64,000 nucleotides of DNA from Bacteroidota bacterium. GTDB taxonomy: Bacteria > Bacteroidota > Bacteroidia > Bacteroidales > JAGONC01. The stretch covers positions 1-64,000 of the forward strand of contig JAPLDP010000037.1 in NCBI GenBank assembly GCA_026391695.1, in the 5' to 3' direction. Positions 24,370-34,690 of the stretch are shown one piece after another (positions within the stretch are counted from its first letter, which is position 1; each line of letters starts with the position of its first letter). Position numbers and translations under genes: made by a program. The notes under the pieces are model-generated. The model was not told where the DNA came from and did not search any database. It saw only the letters and a list, made by a program, of their open reading frames with translations.

Positions 24370-25872
24370 ATGAAATCATTAAGTCAAAGTATCAAAGACA
24401 AACCATGGATGGGATGGTTTATATTCTTCATTTCTCTCATCATTGTTTTTCTTCTTGGACTCTTAGCTTCATCCATCATAGAACGACGCACCGAAGCTAC
24501 TTATACAAATAAACCTGTAGTCAAATATTCGCAATGGGAACCGCGCAGTGCGCGGTGGGGTCAAAACTTCCCTCAGGAATATCAGTCCTTTTTAAAAACC
24601 AGCGACACATCATTCAGAAGTATGTTTGGAGGCAGCGCGACAATTGATATGCTCAGTATCGAGCCAAAACTGGTCATTTTATGGGCAGGCTATAGCTTTT
24701 CAAAAGATTATAAGCAGGGACGGGGGCATTTCTATTCGATAACGGATATTCATAATACTCTGCGCACGGGGGCACCAATGACTCCAGACGCTGGACCACA
24801 GCCAAATACATGCTGGACATGTAAAAGCCCTGATGTTCCAAGAGTCATGAATGAAATTGGAATTTCAGAATTTTATAAAGGGAAATGGGCTTCGCGTGGA
24901 GCAGAAATAGTAAATCCTATTGGCTGTGCCGATTGTCATGATGCTACAACACAAAACCTTAAGATCACCCGGCCATCTCTTATTGAAGCTTTTGAACGTA
25001 CCGGACGTGACATTACCACGGTCGAATACCAGGAGTTACGTTCCCTGGTGTGTGCACAATGCCATGTAGAGTATTATTTCCAAAAGGAAACTAATTATCT
25101 GACTTTTCCTTGGGATAAAGGTGTGACTGTTGAGTCAGTAGAAGAATATTATGACACAAATAATTTTGTTGACTGGATACATCAGCTAAGCCGTACACCG
25201 ATGATTAAGGCGCAACATCCTGATTATGAATTATTCACGACTGGAATTCATTATGAACGAGGTGTTTCATGCCCCGATTGTCATATGCCTTATTATAATG
25301 AGGGAGGACAAAAATTTACGGATCACCACATACAGAGTCCGTTAAACAATATCACCAATTCATGTCAGGTATGCCATCGTGAAAGTGAAGAAACACTGAG
25401 AGAAAATGTGTATGAGCGACAGGAGAAAGTGTTTCAGATTAAAACTGTTGCCGAAGAGTTGCTCTGCAGGGCTCATATCGAAGCCAAAGCTGCCTGGGAT
25501 GCTGGTGCCACCGAAAATGAAATGCGACCTGCTCTTAAATTTATCCGACAGGCACAGTGGCGCTGGGACTTTGTTGCAGCAAGTCATGGTGCTTCATTCC
25601 ATTCTCCAGTTGAATCCCTCAGAATCCTGGCAGCTTCTATTGGCAAAGCTCAGGATGCCAGGTTATTGCTTACCAGAATATTAAATGCTCGCGGTATTTA
25701 TTCACCTATTGAATTACCAGAATTATCAACAAAAGAACAAGCACAGATATATATTGGCCTTAACCTGGAAAAAGCCAGAGAGGAAAAGAAACAATTCCTT
25801 GATATAATTACCCCCTACTGGTTAAAGCAAGCAGTAGAACGTGAGGCGAAATACACTTTAAAACAATTATAG
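24370..25872 (+). CDS. nrfA: Ammonia-forming cytochrome c nitrite reductase catalytic subunit
   Basis: About 500 residues. It reduces nitrite to ammonia with six electrons in the periplasm. Five heme motifs are visible: CWTCK (active-site heme with Lys ligand), CADCH, CAQCH, CPDCH and CQVCH. Near the active site are CHVEYYFQ, with the Tyr and Gln expected in NrfA, and the distal-ligand stretch FTDHHIQSP. An N-terminal membrane anchor or uncleaved signal (WMGWFIFFISLIIVFLLG) is present. A longer frame starts at 24319 inside nrfH; ATG 24370 gives MKSLSQSIKDKPW before the helix. With nrfH it forms a complete NrfHA module; no nap or nir genes are seen nearby. Confidence 0.97.
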   Translation: MKSLSQSIKDKPWMGWFIFFISLIIVFLLGLLASSIIERRTEATYTNKPVVKYSQWEPRSARWGQNFPQEYQSFLKTSDTSFRSMFGGSATIDMLSIEPKLVILWAGYSFSKDYKQGRGHFYSITDIHNTLRTGAPMTPDAGPQPNTCWTCKSPDVPRVMNEIGISEFYKGKWASRGAEIVNPIGCADCHDATTQNLKITRPSLIEAFERTGRDITTVEYQELRSLVCAQCHVEYYFQKETNYLTFPWDKGVTVESVEEYYDTNNFVDWIHQLSRTPMIKAQHPDYELFTTGIHYERGVSCPDCHMPYYNEGGQKFTDHHIQSPLNNITNSCQVCHRESEETLRENVYERQEKVFQIKTVAEELLCRAHIEAKAAWDAGATENEMRPALKFIRQAQWRWDFVAASHGASFHSPVESLRILAASIGKAQDARLLLTRILNARGIYSPIELPELSTKEQAQIYIGLNLEKAREEKKQFLDIITPYWLKQAVEREAKYTLKQL

Positions 25873-25901
25873 AGTTTTGCTGATTGGAGAAAAGACTACT
25901 A

Positions 25902-26633
25902 ATGTTAATTATTGACAGACAAGAGACTAATCCCTATTTTAATATTGCCGCTGAAGAGTATTTTTTCAAATCTTTCACAGAGGATATTTTCATGCTGTGG
26001 CAAAATGAATCTTCAGTAATCATTGGCAAGCATCAAAATCCTGAGGTAGAAGTCAATCAGGACTATATTTTAAAGTATAATATCCCTGTTATTCGCAGAA
26101 TTTCCGGTGGAGGTGCTGTTTATAATGACCTTGGAAATATCAATTATACGTATATTATCACAGGTGAAATAGGCAAATTAGTTGACTATTTCCGATTTAC
26201 ATCTCCTATTATAGAGTTTCTTCAGACATTTGGTATTCATGCGAAACTTGAAAACAAAAGTAATTTAACAATTAATGGGGAAAAATTTTCAGGTAATGCT
26301 GAACATATTCATAAAACAAGGGTATTGCATCATGGAACAATTTTGTTTTCCACCTCTCTTAATGACTTGAAAGCAGCTTTAAATGTGCAAAATATGACCC
26401 TCTCCGGCTATTCAGTTCGATCAAAAAAAAGCAACGTCACCAATATTATAAAATTTTTAAATTATAAATATGATTTACAACAATTTAAAGCGTCTCTTTT
26501 AAAATTTATATTTAATAAAAATCTAAATAATAATGTATATATCTTGAGTGAAAAAGACAAAAAAATAATCAATGAATTGGTTGTCACAAAATACAGTACA
26601 AAAAAGTGGAATTATGACTATAGCAATAGATGA
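25902..26633 (+). CDS. lplA: Lipoate-protein ligase A-like protein
   Basis: About 243 residues. It matches the catalytic biotin/lipoate ligase domain: NIAAEEYFF, VIIGKHQNPEVEVN, the signature RRISGGGAVYNDLGNINYT, and the Lys-containing loop NGEKFSGNAEH with LHHGTILFSTSL. It activates lipoate and attaches it to E2/GcvH proteins. The separate C-terminal accessory domain of E. coli LplA is reduced or absent, as in several bacterial two-part forms. The frame extends to TTG 25884, but ATG 25902 behind GGAGAAAAG is preferred. It is AT-richer than its neighbours, mostly in the 3' half. Confidence 0.88.
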   Translation: MLIIDRQETNPYFNIAAEEYFFKSFTEDIFMLWQNESSVIIGKHQNPEVEVNQDYILKYNIPVIRRISGGGAVYNDLGNINYTYIITGEIGKLVDYFRFTSPIIEFLQTFGIHAKLENKSNLTINGEKFSGNAEHIHKTRVLHHGTILFSTSLNDLKAALNVQNMTLSGYSVRSKKSNVTNIIKFLNYKYDLQQFKASLLKFIFNKNLNNNVYILSEKDKKIINELVVTKYSTKKWNYDYSNR

Positions 26634-26691
26634 TTAAAATTATGCATTTTTAAAACGATAGTAAAATATATAAGGAGAAGAATCGATTGAT

Positions 26692-29637
26692 ATGACCAGC
26701 CGCAAGATACTATATAACAACATAATAGATTTAAAATATTCTATCGATGGAGATATCCTGATTGATGAAACTTCCCGGTTGATATATGCTACCGATGCTT
26801 CAGTATTCAGGGAAATACCTTTGGCGATTGTCAGACCAAAGAACAAAGAAGATATTAAAAAGCTGATTGCATTTGCCCATCAGGAACAGTTATCTTTAAT
26901 ACCGCGTGGTGCCGGAACATCTCTTGCCGGACAAGTTGTTGGAAATGGTATCGTAGTGGATATATCAAGATACATGACTCAGATTCTTGAAGTCAATAAA
27001 ACTGAATTCTGGGTGCGTGTTGAGCCTGGGGTCGTATTGGATGAATTAAATAAATATTTGCAGCCTTATGGACTATTCTTCGGACCGGAAACATCTACTT
27101 CGAACCGTTGCACAATTGGAGGTATGGTCGGAAATAATGCATGTGGAGCACATTCTTTAATTTATGGCAGTACACGTGATCATACGCTTTCAATGAAAGT
27201 TATTTTAAGCGATGGTTCTGAAGCTGAGTTTGGTCGTATGACAAATGATGAATTCCAAAAAAAATGCTCTAGCGATAATCTGGAGAACGTCATATACAAA
27301 AACATTCGTGAAATTCTTACTGAGCCTTCAAATCAGCAGGAAATCAGGTCGCAATACCCCGACCGGACTTTACGTAGACGAAATACTGGATATGCTATTG
27401 ACGAATTGCTCGAAACTTTACCATTCACTCAAAGCACAGAGCCTTTCAATTTTTGTAAAATCCTGGCTGGATCAGAGGGTACATTAGCTTTTGCATATGA
27501 TATTAAACTTAACCTCGTTCCACTTCCTTTCAAGGAAAAAGTGTTACAGTGTGTTCATTTCCACAGACTCAGGGATGCCTTTTATGGAAACCTCATTGCC
27601 TTAAAGTATTATCCCGGTGCAATTGAACTGATTGATCGGATAATCATTGAGCAGACGAAGCATAACATTGAACAACTGAAAAATCGTTTTTTTATTATTG
27701 GAGATCCGGCTGCCATTTTAATTATAGAATTTACAGGCAGCTCGCGCGAAGAGTTACTTGAAAAAACCTCCATACTTGAGGCTGAAATGCGACAACAGGA
27801 CCTTGGTTATCATTTCTCTTACGTTTTCGGCAATGATATTAATAAAGTATGGAATCTGCGAAAAGCCGGCCTTGGACTATTGTCAAATATACCAGGTGAT
27901 GCAAAACCTGTAGCGGTGATTGAAGATACCGCAGTAAATCCTAAAGTATTACCGGATTACATCGAAGAATTACAGAAATTGCTGAATAAATATAAGCTCA
28001 GTTGCACATATCATGCTCATATTGCCACAGGTGAACTCCATGTGCGACCTGTATTGAATATGAAAGATGAAAAACAGATACGCTTATTTCATGACATAGC
28101 TCTTGAAACAGCCAAACTTGTCAAGAAGTACAAAGGTTCATTCAGTGGGGAACATGGGGATGGACGTCTGAGAGGAGAATTTATACCTCTTATGATTGGG
28201 GAGAAAAATTACCATTTGCTTAAACGAATTAAGGCTGCATGGGATCCGGATAACATCTTTAATCCCGGTAAAATCACCGACACACCCCCCATCACAACCA
28301 ACCTGAGGTATAAGCCAGGACAATTTACAAGGGATATACCTGTTTTTTTCGATTATACTACCACAATGGGTTTTCAAAGAGCAGTAGAACAATGCAATGG
28401 GTCGGGTGACTGCCGGAAGTCTGCTCTCATTGGCGGTACGATGTGTCCAAGTTATATGGCTACCATGGATGAAAATTTAACCACTCGTGCCAGAGCAAAT
28501 ATCCTTAGAGAGTTCATCTCAAACTCTACGAAAAAGAATCCTTTTAATCATAGGGAAATTTATGATATCCTCGATTTATGCCTCTCATGTAAAGGGTGTA
28601 AAGCCGAGTGTCCCTCCAGCGTTGACATCACAAAATATAAGGCAGAGTTTTTACAACATTATTATGATAAACATATTATTCCCTTCAGAACCAGAGCTAT
28701 TGCGAATGTTGCCATACTGAACAAAGTATGTGCCCGGTTTCCTGCTTTCGTCAACTTCCTTATGAGTAAAAAAATCAGTTCCAAGTTAATAAAATGGATT
28801 CTGGGCTTTGCTGCACCACGTACTATGCCTTTGCTATTTGATACAACAATGACGCATTGGGCCGGAAAGAACCATCATCTGTTCTTTCCGTCAGGTAAGT
28901 ACATTGGTAAGGTCTACTTTTTTGCCGATGAATTCACTGAGTATTATGATACTTCAATAGGCATTAAAGCTGTGCAACTACTCACCCACCTCGGCTATGA
29001 AGTGCAAATACCACATCATAAAGAAAGCGGAAGGTCTTTTCTGTCGAAAGGGCTGGTGAGGAAAGCCAAAAAACTGGCTAATCGAAATGTAGAACTTCTT
29101 CATCCTCTGATTTCCAAAGAAACACCATTAGTCGGGATCGAACCATCCACAATTTTAACTTTCAGGGATGAATATCCGGAACTCGTTAGGGCTGATCTAA
29201 GGATTGAAGCGAAGAATCTTTCAGCGCATGTATTTATGTTGGACGAATTTATAGCAAACGAAATAAAGGAAAATAGGATTATAAAGGAACAATTTACGAG
29301 AGAATCAAGACATATCATGCTTCATGGGCATTGTCACCAGAAAGCCCTATCTTCAACAACCTCATCAAAAGAAATACTTTCTTTACCTGAAAACTATACT
29401 GTTGAGGAAATACCCTCAGGATGTTGTGGCATGGCGGGTTCTTTTGGATTCGAAAAGGAGCATTATGAAATGTCAATGAAAGTGGGGGAACTGATATTGT
29501 TTCCTGCAGTAAGAAAGGCCACTTCAGATGTGCTAATAGCCGCAACAGGCACTAGTTGCCGGCATCATATAAAAGATGGCACCGGGAGGATTGCATATCA
29601 TCCTGTCGAAATTCTTTATGATGCTTTATTGCGATAA
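26692..29637 (+). CDS. FAD-binding and Fe-S-binding oxidoreductase (GlcD/GlpC-type fusion)
   Basis: 981 residues combining two halves. Residues about 35-260 form a PCMH/VAO-type FAD domain (IPRGAGTSLAGQVVG, TIGGMVGNNACGAHSL). FAD-oxidase C follows (about 260-545, with HIATGELHVRP and GSFSGEHGDGR). Next is a ferredoxin-like region with CxxCxxCxxxCP in CLSCKGCKAECPSS and a second Cys set around CNGSGDCRK ... MCPSY. The C-terminal CCG domain carries HGHCHQKAL and SGCCGMAGSFG. Such fusions oxidise 2-hydroxy acids (D-lactate, glycolate or similar) and pass electrons to quinone or other carriers. The substrate is not determinable. It follows nrfHA and could feed electrons into the same quinone pool. 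Confidence 0.9.
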   Translation: MTSRKILYNNIIDLKYSIDGDILIDETSRLIYATDASVFREIPLAIVRPKNKEDIKKLIAFAHQEQLSLIPRGAGTSLAGQVVGNGIVVDISRYMTQILEVNKTEFWVRVEPGVVLDELNKYLQPYGLFFGPETSTSNRCTIGGMVGNNACGAHSLIYGSTRDHTLSMKVILSDGSEAEFGRMTNDEFQKKCSSDNLENVIYKNIREILTEPSNQQEIRSQYPDRTLRRRNTGYAIDELLETLPFTQSTEPFNFCKILAGSEGTLAFAYDIKLNLVPLPFKEKVLQCVHFHRLRDAFYGNLIALKYYPGAIELIDRIIIEQTKHNIEQLKNRFFIIGDPAAILIIEFTGSSREELLEKTSILEAEMRQQDLGYHFSYVFGNDINKVWNLRKAGLGLLSNIPGDAKPVAVIEDTAVNPKVLPDYIEELQKLLNKYKLSCTYHAHIATGELHVRPVLNMKDEKQIRLFHDIALETAKLVKKYKGSFSGEHGDGRLRGEFIPLMIGEKNYHLLKRIKAAWDPDNIFNPGKITDTPPITTNLRYKPGQFTRDIPVFFDYTTTMGFQRAVEQCNGSGDCRKSALIGGTMCPSYMATMDENLTTRARANILREFISNSTKKNPFNHREIYDILDLCLSCKGCKAECPSSVDITKYKAEFLQHYYDKHIIPFRTRAIANVAILNKVCARFPAFVNFLMSKKISSKLIKWILGFAAPRTMPLLFDTTMTHWAGKNHHLFFPSGKYIGKVYFFADEFTEYYDTSIGIKAVQLLTHLGYEVQIPHHKESGRSFLSKGLVRKAKKLANRNVELLHPLISKETPLVGIEPSTILTFRDEYPELVRADLRIEAKNLSAHVFMLDEFIANEIKENRIIKEQFTRESRHIMLHGHCHQKALSSTTSSKEILSLPENYTVEEIPSGCCGMAGSFGFEKEHYEMSMKVGELILFPAVRKATSDVLIAATGTSCRHHIKDGTGRIAYHPVEILYDALLR

Positions 29638-30554
29638 TCGGCAGCGATTTTGAACACCTCCCCATCCAGCGCCAGAAAGGATTCCGGAAATACGGTTCTG
29701 GCTTCCTGAAGAAGCGGCTGCAAATCATCATAACGGTTTGAAAAATGTCCAAGTAGCAATCTTTTTACTTTTGCTTTCACGGCCACTGTCGCAGCTTCCA
29801 CGCTTGTCGAGTGATATTTTTCGGAAGCTGTGGCCGCCTTATCCTGCATAAAAGTAGACTCGTGATAAAGCAGATCGGCACCCGAAATTTGTTCAATAAT
29901 AGATTCAAAATAAGATGTATCACTTATATAAGCATAACATCTTGGCTTGGGTGGTGAAAAAGTAATGGCACTATTTTTATAAAGTGTTCCCTCTTTTGAT
30001 AAATAATCTTCACCGGATTTGATTTTTCTGATATCATCAAATGAAACTTTCTCTTCATCCAGAAATCCTTTTTTAATATTCCTTGGGCGGATTTTTTCCT
30101 GGAAAATAAATCCGCAAGTAGGTATGCGATGATTGAGAGGAACAGTCATAATGCTTAACTCATTATCCTCAAAAATCACCGTTTTATTATCCGGTTTTAA
30201 CGGATGAAAATGAAGTGAGTATATTAATTGAGTCGCTGACGCCTCAAGCTGAACAGCAATGATTTGTTCAAGTTCAGGTGGTCCGTAAATATGAAGGTCT
30301 GATTTACGTTCAAGGAGATTATATGTAGATATCAGACCAATAAGACCAAAAAAATGATCACCATGGATGTGGCTGATAAACACATGGTTTATTCGTTGTG
30401 CAGGGACACCATATTTTCGCATTTGCATCTGGGTACCCTCGGCACAATCGATCAAATAATACTTTTCATTAAAATTGACGACCTGTGCACTCGGATTACG
30501 CCCGGGAAAAGGAATCGCTGAATTACAGCCAAGAATGGTCACTGAAAATGTCAT
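29616..30554 (-). CDS. rnz: Ribonuclease Z
   Basis: 312 residues, metallo-beta-lactamase fold tRNase Z that removes 3' trailers from pre-tRNA. Motifs: CNSAIPFPGRNPS near the N-terminus, the zinc motif FISHIHGDHFFGL (HxHxDH), the AYISDTSYF aspartate, and LLGHFSNRY near the C-terminus. tRNAs here lack encoded CCA, so tRNase Z plus Cca maturation is expected. It starts 3 nt after the rpsA stop on the same strand (operon). Its last 22 bp overlap convergently with the end of the FAD/Fe-S oxidoreductase. Confidence 0.97.
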   Translation of the reverse strand: MTFSVTILGCNSAIPFPGRNPSAQVVNFNEKYYLIDCAEGTQMQMRKYGVPAQRINHVFISHIHGDHFFGLIGLISTYNLLERKSDLHIYGPPELEQIIAVQLEASATQLIYSLHFHPLKPDNKTVIFEDNELSIMTVPLNHRIPTCGFIFQEKIRPRNIKKGFLDEEKVSFDDIRKIKSGEDYLSKEGTLYKNSAITFSPPKPRCYAYISDTSYFESIIEQISGADLLYHESTFMQDKAATASEKYHSTSVEAATVAVKAKVKRLLLGHFSNRYDDLQPLLQEARTVFPESFLALDGEVFKIAADYRNKAS

Positions 30555-30557
30555 TCA

Positions 30558-32738
30558 TTACTCTTCTTTCTCTCTTTTGGGAGATTTCCTGGTTTCCTTA
30601 TCTTTACGTTCAGTTTTTTCCATGTCCGACTTCAGGTTAGCCAAGGCTTCAAAATCACCAAGTGTTGTCTTCTCAAGGTTATCCTTAATCTTTTTTACAG
30701 CACGTCGTGTCGATTTTGCCTCACTCTTAACTAATTCCATTTGCTTTGATTTCTCGACGACAGCTAATTCCTGGAAAATTTTGGAATGAGAGAGAATGAT
30801 CTTTTTATTTTCTTTGGAGAATTCTATTACTTTGAAATCCAGGGTATCATCGACCTTGATTGTAGTTCCATCTTCTTTGGAAGCATGGCGCATCGGACAG
30901 AAACCCTCAACACCATATGGAAGTGTGACTATATGTCCTTTCTCAGAGGAACTGGCCACAGTTCCTTTGTGAACAGAGCCCAAAGTAAACACAGTTTCAA
31001 AGACATCCCAGGGATTTTCTTCAAGTTGCTTATGTCCTAAACTCAGGCGTCTATTTTCGACATCCACATCCAGAACCACAACATCTATCTCCTCCCCAAT
31101 CTTGGTAAATTCAGCAGGATGCTTGATTTTTTTCGACCACGATAAATCAGAAATATGGATTAATCCATCAACACCTTCTTCAAGTTCGACAAAAATACCA
31201 AAGTTCGTAAAGTTTCTGACAATCGCCTTATTCCGGGAATTGACCGGATATTTCTCCATAATATTTGACCAGGGATCCGGGATAAGTTGTTTGATGCCGA
31301 GTGACATTTTTCGTTCATCCCTGTCAAGAGTCAGGATTACAGCTTCAATTTCATCGCCGACCTTAAGAAAATCCTGAGCTGTTCTCAGGTGCTGTGACCA
31401 TGACATCTCAGAAACATGAATAAGTCCTTCGACCCCATTGGCAATTTCCACAAATGCACCATAATCCGCTATCACTACGACCCTGCCTTTTACCTTATCT
31501 CCAATTTTCATATTCTTGTCCAGAGCATCCCATGGATGTGGTGTCAGTTGTTTCAGACCAAGAGCGATGCGCTTTTTATTATCATCAAAGTCAAGAATAA
31601 CAACCTTTATTTTCTGATCCAATTCAACGATCTCATTTGGATGATTTATTCTGCCCCATGAGAGATCAGTAATATGGATAAGTCCATCAACTCCGCCAAG
31701 GTCCACGAATACTCCATAAGAAGTAATATTTTTAACTGTACCTTCAAGTATCTGTCCCTTTTCGAGCTTGGAGATGATCTCTATCTTTTGAAGTTCTATC
31801 TCATCTTCAATAAGTGCCTTGTGGGATACGACGACATTTTTATATTCATGGTTAATCTTAACCACTTTAAATTCCATGGTTTTGTCCACAAAGGCATCAT
31901 AATCCCTGATGGGTTTCACATCAATCTGTGAACCGGGCAGGAATGCTTCTATACCAAAGACATCCACAATAAGTCCACCTTTCGTACGGCATTTGACATA
32001 ACCTGTGATGATTTCATCATTTTCGAATGCCTGGTTTATGCGCTCCCACGAACGGAGTATTCTTGCTTTCTTATGTGAAAGAAGTAACTGCCCCGTGAGA
32101 TCTTCCTGGCTTTCAACATAAACTTCTATCTTATCGCCAATTTTCAGGTCGGGATTGTATCTCAGTTCTGATAAAGGAATGACACCATCTGATTTAAAAC
32201 CAATATTGACAACGACTTCCCTGTTATTTTTGGCCACGACAGTTCCCTCAATAACTTCATGTTCAGCAATCTGGCTGAGGGTTTTATCATAAATTTTTTC
32301 AAGTTTTTCGCGTTCTTCAGGTGTGTACAACTCTTGTTTCTTACCTAATGATTCCCAGTCAAAACTCTTTGAGTCGATAAGGAATTTTGTTAAGTCCACT
32401 TTTGCGGTATGAACTGAAGTTTTTGTTGCACTTTCATCTTCTGAATTCTTATCCTCAGGCATTGCCGTCTGAATGGTCTCTTCTGGGATTTCAACTGTAA
32501 TTGTTTCTTCAGCTTTCAAAGCCTCTTCTGGGACTTCACTGGAATCTTCCTCCGAAGAGATTTCATTTACATGGATTTCCTCATTTTCATCGTTTAAGTC
32601 AACTACATACTTTTCATTTTCCGGTTCCTTCACTTCTGTCATATCATCCTGAATTTCTTCCTGGATAATTTCACTCATTTCACCGGACTCATTGGGGTTT
32701 TGAATTTCATCATTTACATTCTGATATTTCTTCACCAT
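30558..32738 (-). CDS. rpsA: 30S ribosomal protein S1
   Basis: 726 residues. Six S1 RNA-binding repeats (about 155-230, 240-310, 325-395, 410-480, 497-567, 582-652), e.g. GVFVDLGGVDGLIHITDLSW in repeat 3. An acidic extension of about 130 residues precedes them (runs of E/D), longer than in E. coli S1 (557 residues) and common in Bacteroidota. The C-terminus is Lys/Arg-rich. S1 helps bind mRNA; in Bacteroidota, with weak Shine-Dalgarno use, its role at AU-rich leaders is probably prominent. It shares an operon with rnz. Confidence 0.97.
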   Translation of the reverse strand: MVKKYQNVNDEIQNPNESGEMSEIIQEEIQDDMTEVKEPENEKYVVDLNDENEEIHVNEISSEEDSSEVPEEALKAEETITVEIPEETIQTAMPEDKNSEDESATKTSVHTAKVDLTKFLIDSKSFDWESLGKKQELYTPEEREKLEKIYDKTLSQIAEHEVIEGTVVAKNNREVVVNIGFKSDGVIPLSELRYNPDLKIGDKIEVYVESQEDLTGQLLLSHKKARILRSWERINQAFENDEIITGYVKCRTKGGLIVDVFGIEAFLPGSQIDVKPIRDYDAFVDKTMEFKVVKINHEYKNVVVSHKALIEDEIELQKIEIISKLEKGQILEGTVKNITSYGVFVDLGGVDGLIHITDLSWGRINHPNEIVELDQKIKVVILDFDDNKKRIALGLKQLTPHPWDALDKNMKIGDKVKGRVVVIADYGAFVEIANGVEGLIHVSEMSWSQHLRTAQDFLKVGDEIEAVILTLDRDERKMSLGIKQLIPDPWSNIMEKYPVNSRNKAIVRNFTNFGIFVELEEGVDGLIHISDLSWSKKIKHPAEFTKIGEEIDVVVLDVDVENRRLSLGHKQLEENPWDVFETVFTLGSVHKGTVASSSEKGHIVTLPYGVEGFCPMRHASKEDGTTIKVDDTLDFKVIEFSKENKKIILSHSKIFQELAVVEKSKQMELVKSEAKSTRRAVKKIKDNLEKTTLGDFEALANLKSDMEKTERKDKETRKSPKREKEE

Positions 32739-32852
32739 TTATTTTTTTTGTGTCCCGACATACCACAGGACGGATTAGACTTAGGTTAATTATCATTATC
32801 AAAAATGGAAATTTAGAAATGATGGTACGTCAATCATTTAAATTTCGGGCTG

Positions 32853-32860
32853 CAAAAGTA
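32853..32860 (-). promoter_or_regulatory. -7 element TACTTTTG upstream of rpsA
   Basis: CAAAAGTA on the + strand reads TACTTTTG on the - strand, an exact TAnnTTTG match, giving a leader of about 105 nt before ATG 32738. The -33 box is weak (TGTA at about 20 nt). Confidence 0.45.
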
Positions 32861-32894
32861 TGAAATTATTTTTAATTTTTACAGGAATAATATT

Positions 32895-34690
32895 AAAAGG
32901 CTTCCTCAACGATCAAAATTTCACTACCTTTTTAAATCCCGCAAAATCGGTCCCTGTCAATTTAACCACATATACACCTTTTCTTAATCCTGTCAGATCA
33001 AGCTGAAAAGTCTTATGTAAAGTAGTATAAGAAATATGATCATCCATAACTAATTGTCCATGATCGTTATATATCTTAATATCTACCTCACCCAGCAGAC
33101 AATGATTTGTTAAGTATATAATACCCCCAGTCGGATTAGGATAAATGGTCAGGCAATCCTCAATACCGCTTAGATCTGATGATGTCGGTACGAGATTTAT
33201 CCCGGCTATTTTTGAAAGCCCGTTTGTTGTAAAGAATTCCTTATCCGGCAATAGTTGATCATAGGTGACAAAAACCTGGAATTCTTCTAAAGTCCCGGGA
33301 CGATATAGCTTGAAACTCATGATTTCATCTTCAACGAAACCATCTGTAATACCCGTCGTGTTATCATCACCAAATGCTGTAATAGCAGTATTCGACTGCA
33401 GATCCCCAAGCGAAATCATTCCACAGCATAAACCGGAATTGTTGAATACCCCAATAACGTCTCCAGGCTTACATTGACGTAATAAGCTTTTATCAATAGC
33501 TATGGTATGCGAGTTTGGAGTGGACCATACATCATTCCATGGTGTTATGTCGTCAAATTGTTCATCCGGCACGACACCTGACCTTGTTTGTGAATATTCA
33601 GGATATTCAATGGAACAGGGATAAGATACATGAATACAATAGGCTTTACCAGGGATCAGATACTGTAACGTAAATATCTGTTGTGCCGGCCAATATACTT
33701 CACCTCCTCCAATTTCTTTGACAATTGTCAGTGTGTCGGCTAATGGGCCGAATATGTCATCAGCCAGAACCTGATCGTTATTTAACACTGGAGTAATGGA
33801 CCACCCTGTTGGTAATTCCACAACTCTGTCATTTACAAGGACGCCGCTGAATGTCAACTGTACCTCGTTATCGACTTTGATCTTATAGCCCTGATGAGTA
33901 TCCCATGTTCCGATTGTATTAATGCCCTGGCCGGGCCAATATACCTGCGACATACCCATGAGTATGGTCAGGTCGCTGAGGATGGGCTCGAACAGTACCG
34001 TGACCGAATCATTCACCGCATCAACATAACTTGATATGCCGCTCCAGCCTGATTGGATATTAATAACCTGCTCGAATGGTAATATGCAAGTGTCTTTGAG
34101 GCAGCGCAGAGAAAAGCCGAATGCCTTATGGTTGTTAACAATGTAGCTGCCTCCACTTTGGAAGACCAGGCACTCGCCGTAGTTGTCATAGCCTTGAGCA
34201 CTGCTCCAGTAGAAACCGTTCCAGCCGCGGCCAGCCGGCGAACCATCGATGTAGTGCAAGGCCCCGGCAGCATGGAGCTTTAAACCTGAGTTCCATGGGT
34301 CGTTCCAGTCGGCCCAGTTTCCACTTGCATCCACATTGGTCCATTCGGTTGAGGTTGGAATACGCCATTCACTGCCAAGCTCAAGTGTACAAGGGTCGTT
34401 GGCAGCCTGCCAGTCAAGGTTTTCATTTATAGGGGTTATCCAGACGTTATTAGGTGTTCTGTTTGTGCCATCATGCTTGTACCCCTGCTTTCGGTTAAAC
34501 TGCCAGTACCAGCCTGCCGAGGCTTCGGTTGCATCGTTAACAGCAGTTGCCTGCTGGTTGGCGCCCAGGTTGCTGGTAATCCAACATTTTGAAGGCTCTC
34601 CGGCTATATTTGCTACGGTGCCGTAAGTAACCGTTTTAGTAACCGGAGCTACGGTATCTGCCACATGGTTAATTGTGATGAAACCGCAAG
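32895..34690 (-). repeat. Segmental duplicate of 39640-41460 (3' end of the C10 gene)
   Basis: The last ~1.8 kb of the C10 gene, including 18 bp past its stop (GGCTTCCTCAACGATCAA), is near-identical to the 3' end of the M6 gene except for a middle stretch of about 370 bp (33530-33900 versus 40280-40640) that is clearly diverged. The duplicated part encodes FISUMP, a linker and the sorting domain. Confidence 0.88.
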
